64,000 nt of DNA. Source: Salvelinus alpinus (taxonomy: Eukaryota > Chordata > Actinopteri > Salmoniformes > Salmonidae). The stretch is from assembly GCF_045679555.1 (NCBI RefSeq), contig NC_092093.1:64507575-64571574 (forward strand). Direction: 5' to 3'. The notes under the pieces were generated by a model. The model was not told the DNA's origin and ran no database searches. It saw only the letters and a program-made list of their open reading frames with translations. The translations under genes and the position numbers were made by a program. This document shows, piece by piece, positions 40,079-51,689 of this stretch (within the stretch, counting starts at the first letter, position 1; every line of letters begins with the position of its first letter).

Positions 40079-42667
40079 TCACTCTTCAGGGCCGGATGAC
40101 ATCTTGAGGAGAGAGCTCTTGTCGATCTTGAAGAGTCTCCATCCCTCCTCCAGAGAGAGGTCGGCGGCGCCGCGACGCTTGTAGAATTCTATCGACGCCT
40201 GGTTGCCCTCGGCGACGATGAAGTGCATGCTGCTGCAGCGAGACTTGACCGCCGTCTGAGGGGGAGAGAGGAAGAGAGAGCAGGCGTGCGTCAGCGTACC
40301 AGACAGTGATTGTGAGCTTTCCCCGCCCCCCTCACACAAAGCCATCCGAATCTAAAAATCAGCCTTTCCTTTATTTTTCCCCAATACATATTCATTGATT
40401 ATTTCAACAGCAATAAACAAACAGAACAGGAGTGGAATCAGCTATTTGTACAAAGAATCATAACTCACTGAAATGGGCTCTATAGAAAGTATGGCATTCT
40501 GTTTGAGTCATTGACTTATTTCTACAACAGGATTCTGACCAGAGCCATGTAAAAACTGTCTGACATCTAATAACTCCTAAGTTACTCACATGACTGAGGA
40601 GCTTGAGGATCTCTGAGCCGATGCCAAACCCTGGTGGGAAAAGAAGAGAGAAGACAATGGGAAAGCAGTAAAAATGGACGGACGATGAGAGAGTTTATGG
40701 TTATTGGTAAGGTCAGTGAGGAAGAAAGAGACAGGAGAGGAAGTGTTTGTGCTTACCCCTGTACTCTTTCATGACGAAGAAGTCTTCCAGGTAAAGCAGC
40801 TTGCCGATCCAGGGGTCATAGGTGAAGTAGTACATGGCAAAACCAATTACCACAGGACCTAGACAAAAATAAGTAACCACATAAATACAAGCCTGACGTA
40901 GTATAACAGAGCTTGTTCCCGAGTTACCCCAAAACACTGAATGAAGGTCAGTTCAGAATTCTGCCCTAAATGGTTATGAGCAGCAAGGATGTGGGATGGC
41001 GGATCACAGATCTGTGATTAAGGATAACTTCAACCTTCAGCTCTAAACGCAGTCTGGTTTTAGTGAGGCTAGAGGACTGTGTAAAGAGGAGACGTGTCAG
41101 TTGGGCAGTGGTGTAAAGTACTTAAGTAAAAAATACTTTAAAGTACTACTTGGGGGTATCTGTACTTTACTATTTATATTTTCCATTCAACTTTTACTTC
41201 ACTACATTCCTAAAGAAAATACGGTACTTTTTACTCCATACATTTTCCCTGACACCTAAAAGTACTTGTTACATTTTGAATGCTTAGCAGGACAGGGAAA
41301 ATTGTCAAATTTATGCATTTATCAAGAAAACATCCCTGGTCATCCCTACTGCCTCTGATCTGGCAGACTCACTAAACACACATGCTTCATTTGTAAATTG
41401 TCTGAGTGTTGGCGATAGCCCCTGGCTATCCGTAAATGTAAAAAATAATAATTGTGCAGTCTGGTTTGCTTTTACTCAAGTACTATTTTACTGAGTGACT
41501 TTCACAATACAGTACTTTTACCACCACTGCAGTTGGGGTTGTGTTGGGAGAATTGAACGCATGCAGTTTACACGCACACACAGACCATAAGAGGAAGTAA
41601 GACAAAGTGTACCCATCAGCCTCGCTGAGAGAGACAGACGTGTACAGCTACAATGTTTCAAACCTACATACTTCTCATACAGAAAGTGTTGGGCTCCTCC
41701 CAGACACCAAATCTCATGTAATTGAGTACACTGACAATATAACTGAAGAGAAGTCTGTATACAGTACAAACTGGGCTAACAGGTTTGATCTATGTTTGGC
41801 ATAGGGAAAGTAACTACATGCATTGAGAGGCAATGTTGGGGGGGATTGGAGATTCACAATCTCTTACCATTGTTGTTGTTGTTGCTCTCCTCACTGGGGT
41901 CTTCCGCCACCAGGCAGTGGTAAAATGGGTGGTCCCCAAATCCGTCCTCGAGCAGATCTGTTATTACAAACGTTATAAATGCAATTTAAGCAATTTAAGC
42001 TCTGTGTGCCGTAAATCACACGGTAAGCAGGACATAAATGGTTTCAGTTTCATTCAGACTCACCTTTCTCAGTCAGTATTACTTGATCTTCCATGTCTTC
42101 GTATTTAGCCAGTTCCTAAACAGAAGCGGAAACATGTCAGAATCAAAACCAAGAACAAGTCAAATGGGGAACGTGTATGACTGACTGAGATAGTTGACCG
42201 TCAACGGACAGAGAACAACGTTAACGTTATAAATACCTCATTAAACGGAGGAAAGAAGGCCCCTTGCCAACGTAAACAAATAAACTACAGAGCCAACTGT
42301 GATACCGACGGATATCCAGAGGAAATCGTCGGTATTTATGTCACCTTCAGACACAAGTTTGCAGTTTCTTTGAATGAAGTCAAACAAAACGATTTCGTCT
42401 AGGCTTAAGCGGGGCTACAAAATAACAACATCAAAGAAAGGGTCTCAAGTTCAGGGCCAGATGGGTGTCTAGTGTAGGCTAAACATACTTCAGTATACTT
42501 TCCAACAACTTTCGCAAAACTAAAATTAAGTAAATCTACGCAAAACAGTAGACAGTGCATTTATTTATTCTCCTCGTCAAATGTTTTTGTTTACGGCCTA
42601 CCTTTATGAGTCGCAGTATGTCAGGCACATCTTTGGGTTCCGCCTTCCGCAATTTAAAACGGTCCAT
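40079..42667 (-). CDS. SAT1: Spermidine/spermine N1-acetyltransferase 1
   Basis: Six exons join in phase: 42602..42667, 42064..42115, 41868..41957, 40757..40858, 40590..40630 and 40079..40255 (528 nt, 175 aa). The enzyme transfers acetyl from acetyl-CoA to polyamines, the rate-limiting step of polyamine breakdown in the cytosol. The GNAT fold is visible: [18 protein letters not shown], the [19 protein letters not shown] strands, the acetyl-CoA loop [11 protein letters not shown] across exons 4-5, and [10 protein letters not shown] with the family's tyrosine. Length is close to the 171 residues of mammals; an Asn run (EESNNNNG) at the exon 3-4 junction accounts for much of the excess. Mammalian SAT1 is controlled by a poison exon in the matching intron; I could not identify one here. 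Intron 3 carries a MITE. Confidence 0.96.
41106..41529. mobile_element. hAT-type MITE (copy 2) with perfect 8-bp duplication, SAT1 intron 3
   Basis: It opens CAGTGGTGTAAAGTACTTAA and ends GTACTTTTACCACCACTG. CAGTTGGG flanks both sides (41098-41105 and 41530-41537). It is a shortened relative of the element at 17702-18299. Confidence 0.93.
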
Positions 42668-43939
42668 TTTCTTCTTTTACTCTTTTTCCCTTTTCTCACT
42701 AAACCTCTGTATGTGAAGTGAAGCAGGAGAAGTTTCTTCATTCGCGTCCCAGGAGTTTAAACCTCCGCAGTCAGTCTGGGATCCTGACGCCTATGTCGGG
42801 AGAGTTTACATGCAGCAGTAACCTATCTGGGTCTGATCAGCTGGACTGGATCGTGCTTTGTCTCGCACCGCGGTTTTATACGGACCAAGGGGTTTGGGGA
42901 GGTTAACCGGAACTCGGTAGTTTCTGGCCAATTGGAACGAAAGATCGACGACACGTCGCAAGTTTCTCTGTTGTTTTCTCCGGTCAAGAGATAACTTGCC
43001 TGACGAGTCACCCTGAATTTAATGACCTTATTTCACAAGTGAAGTAGGGCCATTCTGCTGCTCGCTATAACGTAATTTTGCCATGCGATGTGGATGGGTA
43101 GCCAGGCAACGAGATAACAGGTTCAAATTATATATTTTTCACTGCATCTAGCCCAGTCTGTACTTTAGCACTTTTTTTATTTAAATGTCTTTAACTATTT
43201 ATACATAGTGGAATTCTACATAATGTATTGAGTAGAAATATCTACAGAAATTGGTTACATAGATTTTGCACAGGCCAAGACTACAGTGGAATGGCCGATA
43301 ATAACAGGCTCAGTAGCCTATGTAATTACTGGATTGTAGCCAGTGCAGCACGACCAGTTACTTTTATATTGACCCTGGATTGCTGATGCTAGTAGGAGCA
43401 GTCCTCCATAGGAATGAATGGAATTCTACAGTATTTCAATTACATTTTTTCAAGGACAAAATTACATATATTTAAATATGTTTGTTGTGGGTATAAAAAT
43501 AATAAAGAGAGTCGCACACTATATAAAAACTCGTAGTAATTTATTGGGTAAATCACCAACGTTTCGGCATCACTGTGCCTTCTGCTGGGTTATTGTAGTG
43601 GGAACAGTAACATTAGTACTCGCAAAAAAATACCTCAAGAATTGTTTTATTTTTTGTTGTTGTTATTTTTATGTTTAGCTCACATAATTTAAAATCATGC
43701 ATTAAAGTGTTTGTAATAGAATAAACGTGTCAAAAACTAACGTAGACATTAATAAATTGATTTCTGTAGCTTCCAAGATATTGGCTGTAAGGTGGCTTCA
43801 ATACAGCGCCCCCTGTCAGTCATCCAGGGTTTTTACACGTCATTGGTCACGACTAGTGTTTGTATTTATGTAGCAATTGAGGTGGAATATAGAATGTTAA
43901 TTATGTGGTGCCATATGACTAGGACTTACATGTACAGCT
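42668..43939. promoter_or_regulatory. SAT1 upstream region
   Basis: Holds the SAT1 5' UTR and promoter; the first 250 bases are more GC-rich than the surroundings. No further exon seen. A piece at 43505-43590 with CACCAACGTTTCGGCATCAC looks like a dispersed repeat end. Confidence 0.4.
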
Positions 43940-44622
43940 GAAGAGTTTATTTCCAAAACGCTACATCCGTTTTCAGAAATGTTGGTAAATGAGCTTTTAT
44001 TGTTTAAAGAACTTATGAGAGATTGGTGTGTTTTTTCTGTATCTAATCATGGCATGGGGTTGTTCAATGACATACATGTTGTATATGTTTAAATCTATCA
44101 CTTTATACGGACCATGGTTTCATTTCAGAGAGACAAATAATAATGTTTCAACTCTATATCTGACATGGTACAGGTGTCTTCTTTTTTTAAGCCCATAATG
44201 TGTGAGGTGTATACTCTTGTTTCAAAGTAGATTTGTTTAAGACTACTACGAAACACTGTGTGATCCTGATTTAGCCCACTGCAGTAAAAGGTTAAAAATA
44301 ATTCTACACTGTAACATGAGATCTGTATGTAAAACATTTACATTTTAGTCATTTAGTAGACGCTCTTATCCAGAGCGACTTACAGTTAGTGCATGTATCT
44401 TAAGATAGCTAGATGAGACAACAAAAATCAGAGTCAAATATACAGCACATGAACATTCCATTCCAGCTAAACAATGGATATGAAGCGTTTTGCAAAAAAC
44501 ACATTTCAATAAAATCTATGAATAAAAAAATCTGAAAACAGTATTATTTTACACACACACATGAAGGTACCCATAAGCTATGCAATCATTTAGGATAAAA
44601 GCGTTTTGGAAATAAACTTTTC
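43940..44622. mobile_element. Candidate TIR element with an inserted SINE
   Basis: A 19-bp perfect inverted repeat, AGTTTATTTCCAAAACGCT at 43944-43962 and its reverse complement at 44600-44618, frames about 680 bp of non-coding DNA. Outside it, further similarity (CATGTACA at both ends) may be part of the termini. I do not recognise the superfamily. Confidence 0.5.
44337..44425 (+). repeat. V-SINE/AvaIII-type SINE fragment
   Basis: It contains the widespread fish SINE core TAGACGCTCTTATCCAGAGC followed by GACTTACAG. Confidence 0.65.
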
Positions 44623-46269
44623 ATGTACACTCACGTAAAAATATGCTTATACTCTTTGACAATAAATCGATCTTCAAACTTTAGTTTAGAGGTGAACTAA
44701 CTCTAGAATTGTTACAACAACAGCAAAGTTTGTACATCCAATAAGGATTTCCCTGCAAAGCTGTGTCCCACTGGAGACATGTTATCAGAATACTGTCTCG
44801 TACCCCCCATCGAACGTAGTCTAACAACTTTGTTCTCTCTCACCTCTCAAACTGGGCCCTATCTAAAGGAGAAGAGACAGAGGGGCTTGAATCAGTGGCA
44901 CTGCAGTTACAGGGAAGCTGTGCCATAAAGTTGCAGACCTCTTGGCGGAGGCCATATGCACTCACATACAGGGAGGTTAAAGGGGCAATCTGCCATTTGT
45001 ACATACATTTTTGGACGTTTAAGTAATATATATGGAATATACCCATTGATTCAAGCAGAATATAACTTATAAATGCCTCATGAGCTTTAAGTTAAACTGG
45101 TACCCCATCACAACCCAAAATATAAGCTGATTTGTCTCCATTGTTAGTTAACAATTGTTAACAAACATAGCAAATTGTTAACTAACATAGCCTCAATGCT
45201 TAAAACAAAATAAAACACATCTTTAATGGTAAGTCCTTGCATCCATAGCTCTGTCTATGAATTTGAGAGTGAATTACACCATCCATTATATCCGCAAAAT
45301 AATTGCGCACTTATTTTTAGTAGTACGGTACGTACAGCCAAGGGCAAATGTCCACAGGAAAGCATCTACAATTTCAGTGCTGTCACTCTTTGTATAATTA
45401 GCTTAATCTGTCCCCCCGTTTTGGAGTTGTATTTCGGTATTTAGCAAATTCAGCTAACTTCTCAAACATCTTCATATAGCACACGGAAATGCTGTCACCG
45501 AGGTGAGTGTGAGAGTGTAGAAGAGCTAGCTAAACCAGTCGATTTCACAGAAATGGTAAAGCTAGTTAGCTAACGTTAGTTTGCTAATGTAGTAGCGTTA
45601 GCTAGCTAAAAGGCAAAAAAGAAAAAAAGACAACACCATGAGCTCGAACGTGAAATTCAAAGGAGCGTATCAAAATTGGTGTAAAATGAACGCTGAGTAT
45701 GTTTTAGAAAAAATAAGGTATATATGCATTTTCCAACCATTTTCCATCCCAAAAATGTGTAATAAGCATAGGCTTTGATTTCTGGTCAAACATATGGAAA
45801 AGAGGTCTTAGAAAATATCTATTAGAAAAGTCAAAAGATATTAGAAATATATCAAAAAACGATGTTGTAAAGACCCCTGCCAACTAATTTCATCAGTTAT
45901 ATTAAGTTTTGCAGAAATCATTTTATAGATAATGAACAGTTAAAATCATGTTTTTTTGTGAAATTTGATTATATTTGGATGAAACCAGATAAAAGTATGA
46001 TGACCAAAGTATGAAAAATTATTGTTGCTTCTACATTGATCAAGTTTGATCATAAAGTTATTGCTTCCCTCCCTCATGTTAAACACTTGGATTCAGGAGC
46101 CTGGATCATTAAGGGAATAGGATTCAGGAGCCTGGATCATTAAGGGAATAGGGTGACATCACCCTAACTCTTATTTTAATACACCAATGGTAACATGATA
46201 TTCTCTTACCTAATTTAATAAGTACCAACATCAGAGAAGGTGTGTTTTCAGAGGGACGTGGTTTATATA
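44623..46269. other. SAT1-ACOT9 spacer, no gene seen
   Basis: AT-rich spacer. A 31-bp direct duplication (GGATTCAGGAGCCTGGATCA and following) occurs at about 46088-46150. Confidence 0.45.
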
Positions 46270-47895
46270 CAGTGCATTTGGGAAAGTATTCAGACCCCTT
46301 ACCCTTTTCCACATTTTGTTACACTACAGCCTTATTCTAAAATGGATTAAATATTTTTTCCCCCTCAATCTGCACACAATACCCCATAATGACAAAGCAA
46401 AAACAGGTTTATAGAAATGTTTGCAAATGTAATAAAAATATAAAAACAGAAATACCTTATTTACATAAGTATTGAGACCTTTTGCTATGAGACTTGAAAT
46501 TGAGCTCAGGTGCATCCTGTTTCCATTGATCATCCTTGAGATGTTTCTACAACTTGATTGGAGTCTGCCTTGTGTTAAGTTCAATTGATTGGACAGGATT
46601 TGGAAAGGCAGATTCCTGTCCATATAAGGTCCAACAGTTGACAGTGCATGTCAGAGCAGAAACCAAGCCATGAGGTCGAAGGAATTGTCCGTAGAGCTCC
46701 GAGCAGGATCGTGTCGAGGCACAGATATGGGAAGGGTACCAAAACATTTCTGCAGATTTGAAGTCCCCAAGAACACAGTGGCCTCCAACATTCTTAAATG
46801 GAAGAAGTTTGGAACCACCAAGACACTTCCTTGAGCTGGCCGCCCGGCCAAACTGAGCAATCAGGGGAGAAGGTTCTTGGTCGGGGAGGTGAGGTGAGCA
46901 TGAACCCAATAGTCACTCTGACAGAGCTCCAGAGTTCCTCTGTGGAGATGGGAGAACCTTCCAGAAGGACAACCATCTTTGCAGCACTCTACTAATCAGA
47001 CCTTTATGGTAGAGTGACCAGAAGGAAGCCACTCTTCAGTAAAAGGCACATGACGGCCCGCTTGGAGTTTGCCAAAAGGCACCTAAAGGACCATGAAAAA
47101 CCATGAGCCCATGAAAAACAAGATTCTCTGGTTTGATGAAACCAAGATTGAACTCTTTGGCCTGAATGCCAAGCATCACGTCTGGAGGAAACCTGGCACC
47201 ATCCATCCCTACGGTGAAGCATGGTGTTGACGGCATCATGCTGTGGAGATGTTTTTCAGCGGCAGGGACTGGGAGACAAGTCAGGATCGAGGGAAAGATG
47301 AACGGAGCAAAGTACAGAGAGATCCTTGATGAAAACCTGCTCCAGAGGGCTCAGGACCTCAGACTGGGGCGAAGGTTCACCTTCCAACAGGGCAACGACC
47401 CTAAGCACACAGCCAAGACAACGAAGGAGTGGCTTTGGGACAGGTCTCTGAATGTCCTTGAGTGGTCCAGCCAGAGCCCGGACTTCAAACCAATTGAACA
47501 TCTCTGGAGAGACCTGAAAATAGCTGTGCAGCAACACTCTCCATCCAACCTGACAGTGCTTCAGAGGATCTGCAGAGAAGAATGGGAGAAACTCCCAAAT
47601 ACAGGTGTGCCAGGCCTGTAGCATCATACCCAAGAAGACTTGAGTCTGTAATCACTGCCAAATGTGCAACAAAGTACTGAGTAAAGGGTCTGAATACATG
47701 TATTAAAAACAAGAAATCGAAATATCACATTTACATTTGCTAGAATTTCTAAAAACCTGTTTTTGCTTTGTCATTATGGGGTATTTTTTGTAGATTTGAT
47801 GAGGGGGGGAAAACAATTTAATCCATTAGAATAAGGCTGTAACGTAACAAAATGTGGAGAAAGTCAAGGGGTCTGAATACTTTCCGAAGGTACTG
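46270..47895 (+). mobile_element. Tc1-like element, heavily decayed
   Basis: It opens CAGTGCATTTGGGAAAGTAT and ends inverted (ACTTTCCGAAGGTACTG), with TA on both sides and 1,626 bp in all. The plus strand from about 46670 to 47680 encodes transposase pieces broken by many stops and shifts. [16 protein letters not shown] keeps the first acidic residue. The second motif reads QQGNDPKHTAK, with the usual first D changed to G. SPDFKPIEHLW keeps the E. It cannot encode an active enzyme. Confidence 0.9.
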
Positions 47896-48240
47896 TAGCT
47901 AGATAGCTACTTTGCTGGTGTCTACATTTGACTATATAGTGTCAGCAAATATATAATTCAAAGTTTACATTATTAATCAATGGCAAATATACTTATATGT
48001 TTCCACTTTCATCTGTGTCTGGTGTTAGCTACTTACTGGCTAGCTAGGTCTTCAGCCAGCCTGAAACAACCCTGCTCACTGCATCCACGTTTCTAGACAT
48101 AGGCGCTTCAAAGAGCTGTTATTATGGCTGATATTTAGTTACTCATAATATTATGGGTGATATTTTAGTCACCCAAAAGGCAATTTTACATGATCAGAAT
48201 GACTGTTCAGGACCTTTAAGAAATATCGCCTAGTGTCTAC
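47896..48240. other. Short spacer, no gene seen
   Basis: AT-rich sequence between the Tc1 element and the LINE 3' end. No supported feature. Confidence 0.4.
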
Positions 48241-51200
48241 AAATCAAAGTTTATTTGTCACGTGCGCTGAATACAACAAGTGTAGACCTTACAGTGAAAT
48301 GCTTACTTACAGGCTCTAACCAATAGTGCAAAAAAGGTATTAGGTGAACAATAGGTAGGTAAAGAAATAAAACAACAGTAAAAAGACAGTCTATATACAG
48401 TAGCGAGGCTATAAAAGTAGCGAGGCTACACACAGACACCGGTTAGTCAGGCTGATTGAGGTAGTATGTACATGAATGTATAGTTAAAGTGACTATGCAT
48501 ATATGATAAACAGAGAGTAGCCGCAGCGTAAAAAGAGGGGTTGGGGGGGGGGGGCACACAATGCAAATAGTCCGGGTAGCCATTTGATTACCTGTTCAGG
48601 AGTCTTATGGCTTGGGGGTAAAAACTGTTGAGAAGCCTTTTTGTCCTAGACTTGGCACTCCGGTACCGCTTGCCATGCGGTAGTAGAGAGAACAGTCTAT
48701 GGCTGGGGTCTTTGACAATTTTTAGGGCCTTCCTCTGACACCGCCTGTAGAGGTTCTGGATGGCAGGCAGCTTAGCCCCAGTGATGTGATGGGCCGTACG
48801 CCCTTGCGGTCAGAGGCCGAGCAGTTGCCGTACCAGGCAGTGATACAACCAGTCAGGATGCTCTCGATGTTGAGGCTGTAGAACCTTTTGAGGATCTCAG
48901 GACCCATGCCAAATCTTTTTAGTTTCCTGAGGGGGAATAGGCTTTGTTGTGCCCTCTTCACGACTGTCTTCGTGTGTTTGGACCATTCTAGTTTGTTGTT
49001 GATGTGGACACCAAGGAACTTAAAGCTCTCAACCTGCTCCACTACAGCCCCGTCGATGAGAATGGGGGTGTGCTCGGTCCTCCTTTTCCTGTAGTCCACA
49101 ATAATCTCCTTAGTCTTGGTTACGTTGAGGGAGAGGTTGTTATTCTGGCACCACCCGGCCAGGTCTCTGACTTCCTCCCTATAGGCTGTCTCGTCGTTGT
49201 CGGTGATCAGGCCTACCAAATCAAATGTATTTATATAGCCCTTACATCAGCTGATATATCAAAGTGCTGTACAGAAATCCAGCCTAAAACCCCAAACAGC
49301 AAGCAATGCAGGTGTAGAAGCACGGTGGCTAGGAAAAACTCCCTAGAAAGACCAAAACCTAGGAAGAAACCTAGAGAGGAACCAGGCTATTAAGGGGTGG
49401 CCTCTTCTGGCCTCTTCTGGCTGTGCCGGGTGGAGATTATAACAGAACATGGCCAAGATGTTCAAATGTTCATAAATGACCAGCATGGTCAAATAATAGT
49501 AATCACAGTGAACAGGTCAGGGTTCCATAGCCGCAGGCAGTACAGTTGAAACTGGAGCAGCAGCACGGGCAGGTGGACTGGGGACAACAAGGAGTCATCA
49601 TTCCAGGTAGTCCTGAGGCATGGTCCTAGGGCTCAGGTCCTCCGAGAGAGAGCATACTTAAATTCACACAGGACACCGGATAAGACAGGAGAAATACTCC
49701 AGATATAACAGATATAACAGACGTCACACTGTTGTGTCATCTGCAAACTTAATGATGGTGTTGGAGTCGTGCCTGGCCATGCAGTCGTGGGTGAACAGGG
49801 AGTACAGGAGAGGACTGAGCACACACCCCTGGGGAGCTCCAGTGTTGAGGATCAGCTTGGCAGATGTGTTGCTACCTACCCTCACCACCTGGGGGCGGCC
49901 CATTAGGAAGTCCAGGATCCAGTTGCAGAGGGAGGTGTTTAGTCCCAGGATCCTTAGCATAGTGATGAGCTTTGAGGGTACTATGGTGTTGAACGCTGAG
50001 CTGTAGTCAATGAATAGCATTCTCACGTAAGTGTTCCTTTTGTCCAGGTGGGAAAGGGCAGTGTGGAGTGCAATAGAGATTGCATCATCTGTGGATCTGT
50101 TTGGGCGGTATGCAAATTGGAGTGGGTCTAGGGTTTCTGGGATAATGGTGTTGATGTGAGCCATTACCAACCTTTCAAAGCACTTCATGGCTACAGACGT
50201 GAGTGCTACGGGTCCGTAGTCATTTAGGCAGGTTGCCTTTGTGTTCTTGGGCACAGGGACTATGGTGGTCTGCTTGAAACATGTTGGTATTACAGACTTA
50301 ATCAGGGACATGTTGAAAATGTCAGTGAAGACACCTGCCAGTTGGTCAGCACATGCCCGGAGCACACGTCCTGGTAATCCGTCTTGCCCCGCAGCCTTGT
50401 GTATGTTGACCTGTTTAAAGGTCTTACTCACGTCGGCTACGGAGAGCGTGATCACACAGTCGCCTGGAACAGCTGATGCTCTCATGCATGCCTCGAAGCG
50501 TGTGTTGCATGTGTTGCTTGCCTCGAAGCGAGCATAGAAGTGATTTAGCTCGTCTGGTAGGCTTGTGTCACTGGGCAGCTCGCGGCTGTGCTTCCCTTTG
50601 TAGTCTGTAATAGTTTGCAAGCCCTGCCACATAAGACAAGCGTTGGAGCCGGTGTAGTATGATTCAATCTTAGCCCTGTATTGACGCTTTGCCTGTTTGA
50701 TGATTCGTCGCAGGGCATAGCAGGATTTCTTGTAAGTTTCCGGGTTAGAATCCCGCACCTTGAAAGCGGCAGCTCTACCCTTTAGCTCAGTGCGAATGTT
50801 GCCTGTAATCCATGGCTTCTGGTTGGGGTATGTACGTACAGTCAATGTGGGGACGACGTCCTCGATGCACTTATTGATGAAGCCAGTGACTGATGTGGTG
50901 TACTCCTCAATGCCATCAGAAGAATCGCGGAACATTTTCCAGTCTGTGATAGCAAAACAGTCCTGTAGTTTAGCATCTGCTTCATCTGACCACTTTTTTA
51001 TAGACTGAGTCACTGGTGCTTCCTGGTTTAATTTCTGCTTGTAATCAGGAGGATAGAGTTGTGGTCGGATTTACCAAATGGAGGGCGAGGGAGAGCTTTG
51101 TACGCGTCTCTCTGTGTGAAGTACAGGTGATCTAGAATTTTTTTCCCTCTGGTTGCACATTTAACATGTTGATGGAAATTTGGTAGAACTGATTTAAGTT

Positions 51201-51540
51201 TCCCTGCATTAAAGTCTCCTGCCACTAGGAGCGCCGCCTCTGGGTGAGTGGTTTCCTGTTTGCTTATTTCCTTATACAGCTGACTGAGTGCGATCTTAGT
51301 GCCAGCATCTGTCTGTGGTGGTAAATAAACAGCCACGAAAAGTATAGCTGAAAACTCTCTAGGCAAGTAGTGTGGCCTGCAATTTATCACAATCTACTCT
51401 ACTTCAGGCGAGCAAAATCTAGAGACTTCCTTCGATTCCGTGCACCAGCTGTTGTTTACAAATATGCACAGACCGCCCCCCCTCGTGTGTCCCGCTAGCT
51501 GAATATCCATGTCGTCATTCAGCCACGATTCCGTAGACCT
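48241..51540 (-). mobile_element. LINE family B (L2/Rex1-like group), endonuclease and reverse transcriptase
   Basis: Read on the minus strand: endonuclease (51390-51028; [20 protein letters not shown]), then an open reverse-transcriptase frame of 429 residues (51013-49724; AAGQDGLPGRVLRA, LQFAYRPNRSTDDA, FIDYSSAFNTI, TGAPQGCVLSPLL, FADDTTV). After an insertion the frame resumes at 49219 (RDLAGWCQNNNLSLNVTKTK, FKFLGVHIN), followed by the 3' UTR down to 48241 with a G-run at about 48540-48553. The 5' end is incomplete. The endonuclease and reverse transcriptase are in different frames, so the copy is not active. Clade assignment is by general resemblance only. Confidence 0.88.
49205..49735 (+). 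repeat. Dispersed salmonid repeat inserted in the LINE reverse transcriptase
   Basis: This 0.5-kb segment (AATCAAATGTATTTATATAG, GGTGTAGAAGCACGGTGGCT, GAAACCTAGAGAGGAACC) splits the LINE frame immediately after FADDTTV. I know the sequence as very abundant in salmonid DNA but cannot assign its class. A related piece is at 53318-53700. Confidence 0.7.
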
Positions 51541-51689
51541 ACCAATTAGCTATTGTTTTTATTTTTTACTGATCATTTTGTTTATGATTTATTAAGTGAT
51601 TGAAATGTGTCAATGTGTTACCAAATCTTTAACAGAATGACCAAAAAATCAGTAACAGAATGACTGCAACTGAATTCTACTCTCCCCCC

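Noticed and set aside
40859-41867. Polyamine-regulated poison exon in SAT1 intron 3
   Set aside because: Expected from mammals, but I found no segment with flanking splice sites and stops that I could defend over others.
46793-46996. Short frames as a new gene on either strand
   Set aside because: They fall in the decayed Tc1 element at 46270-47895.
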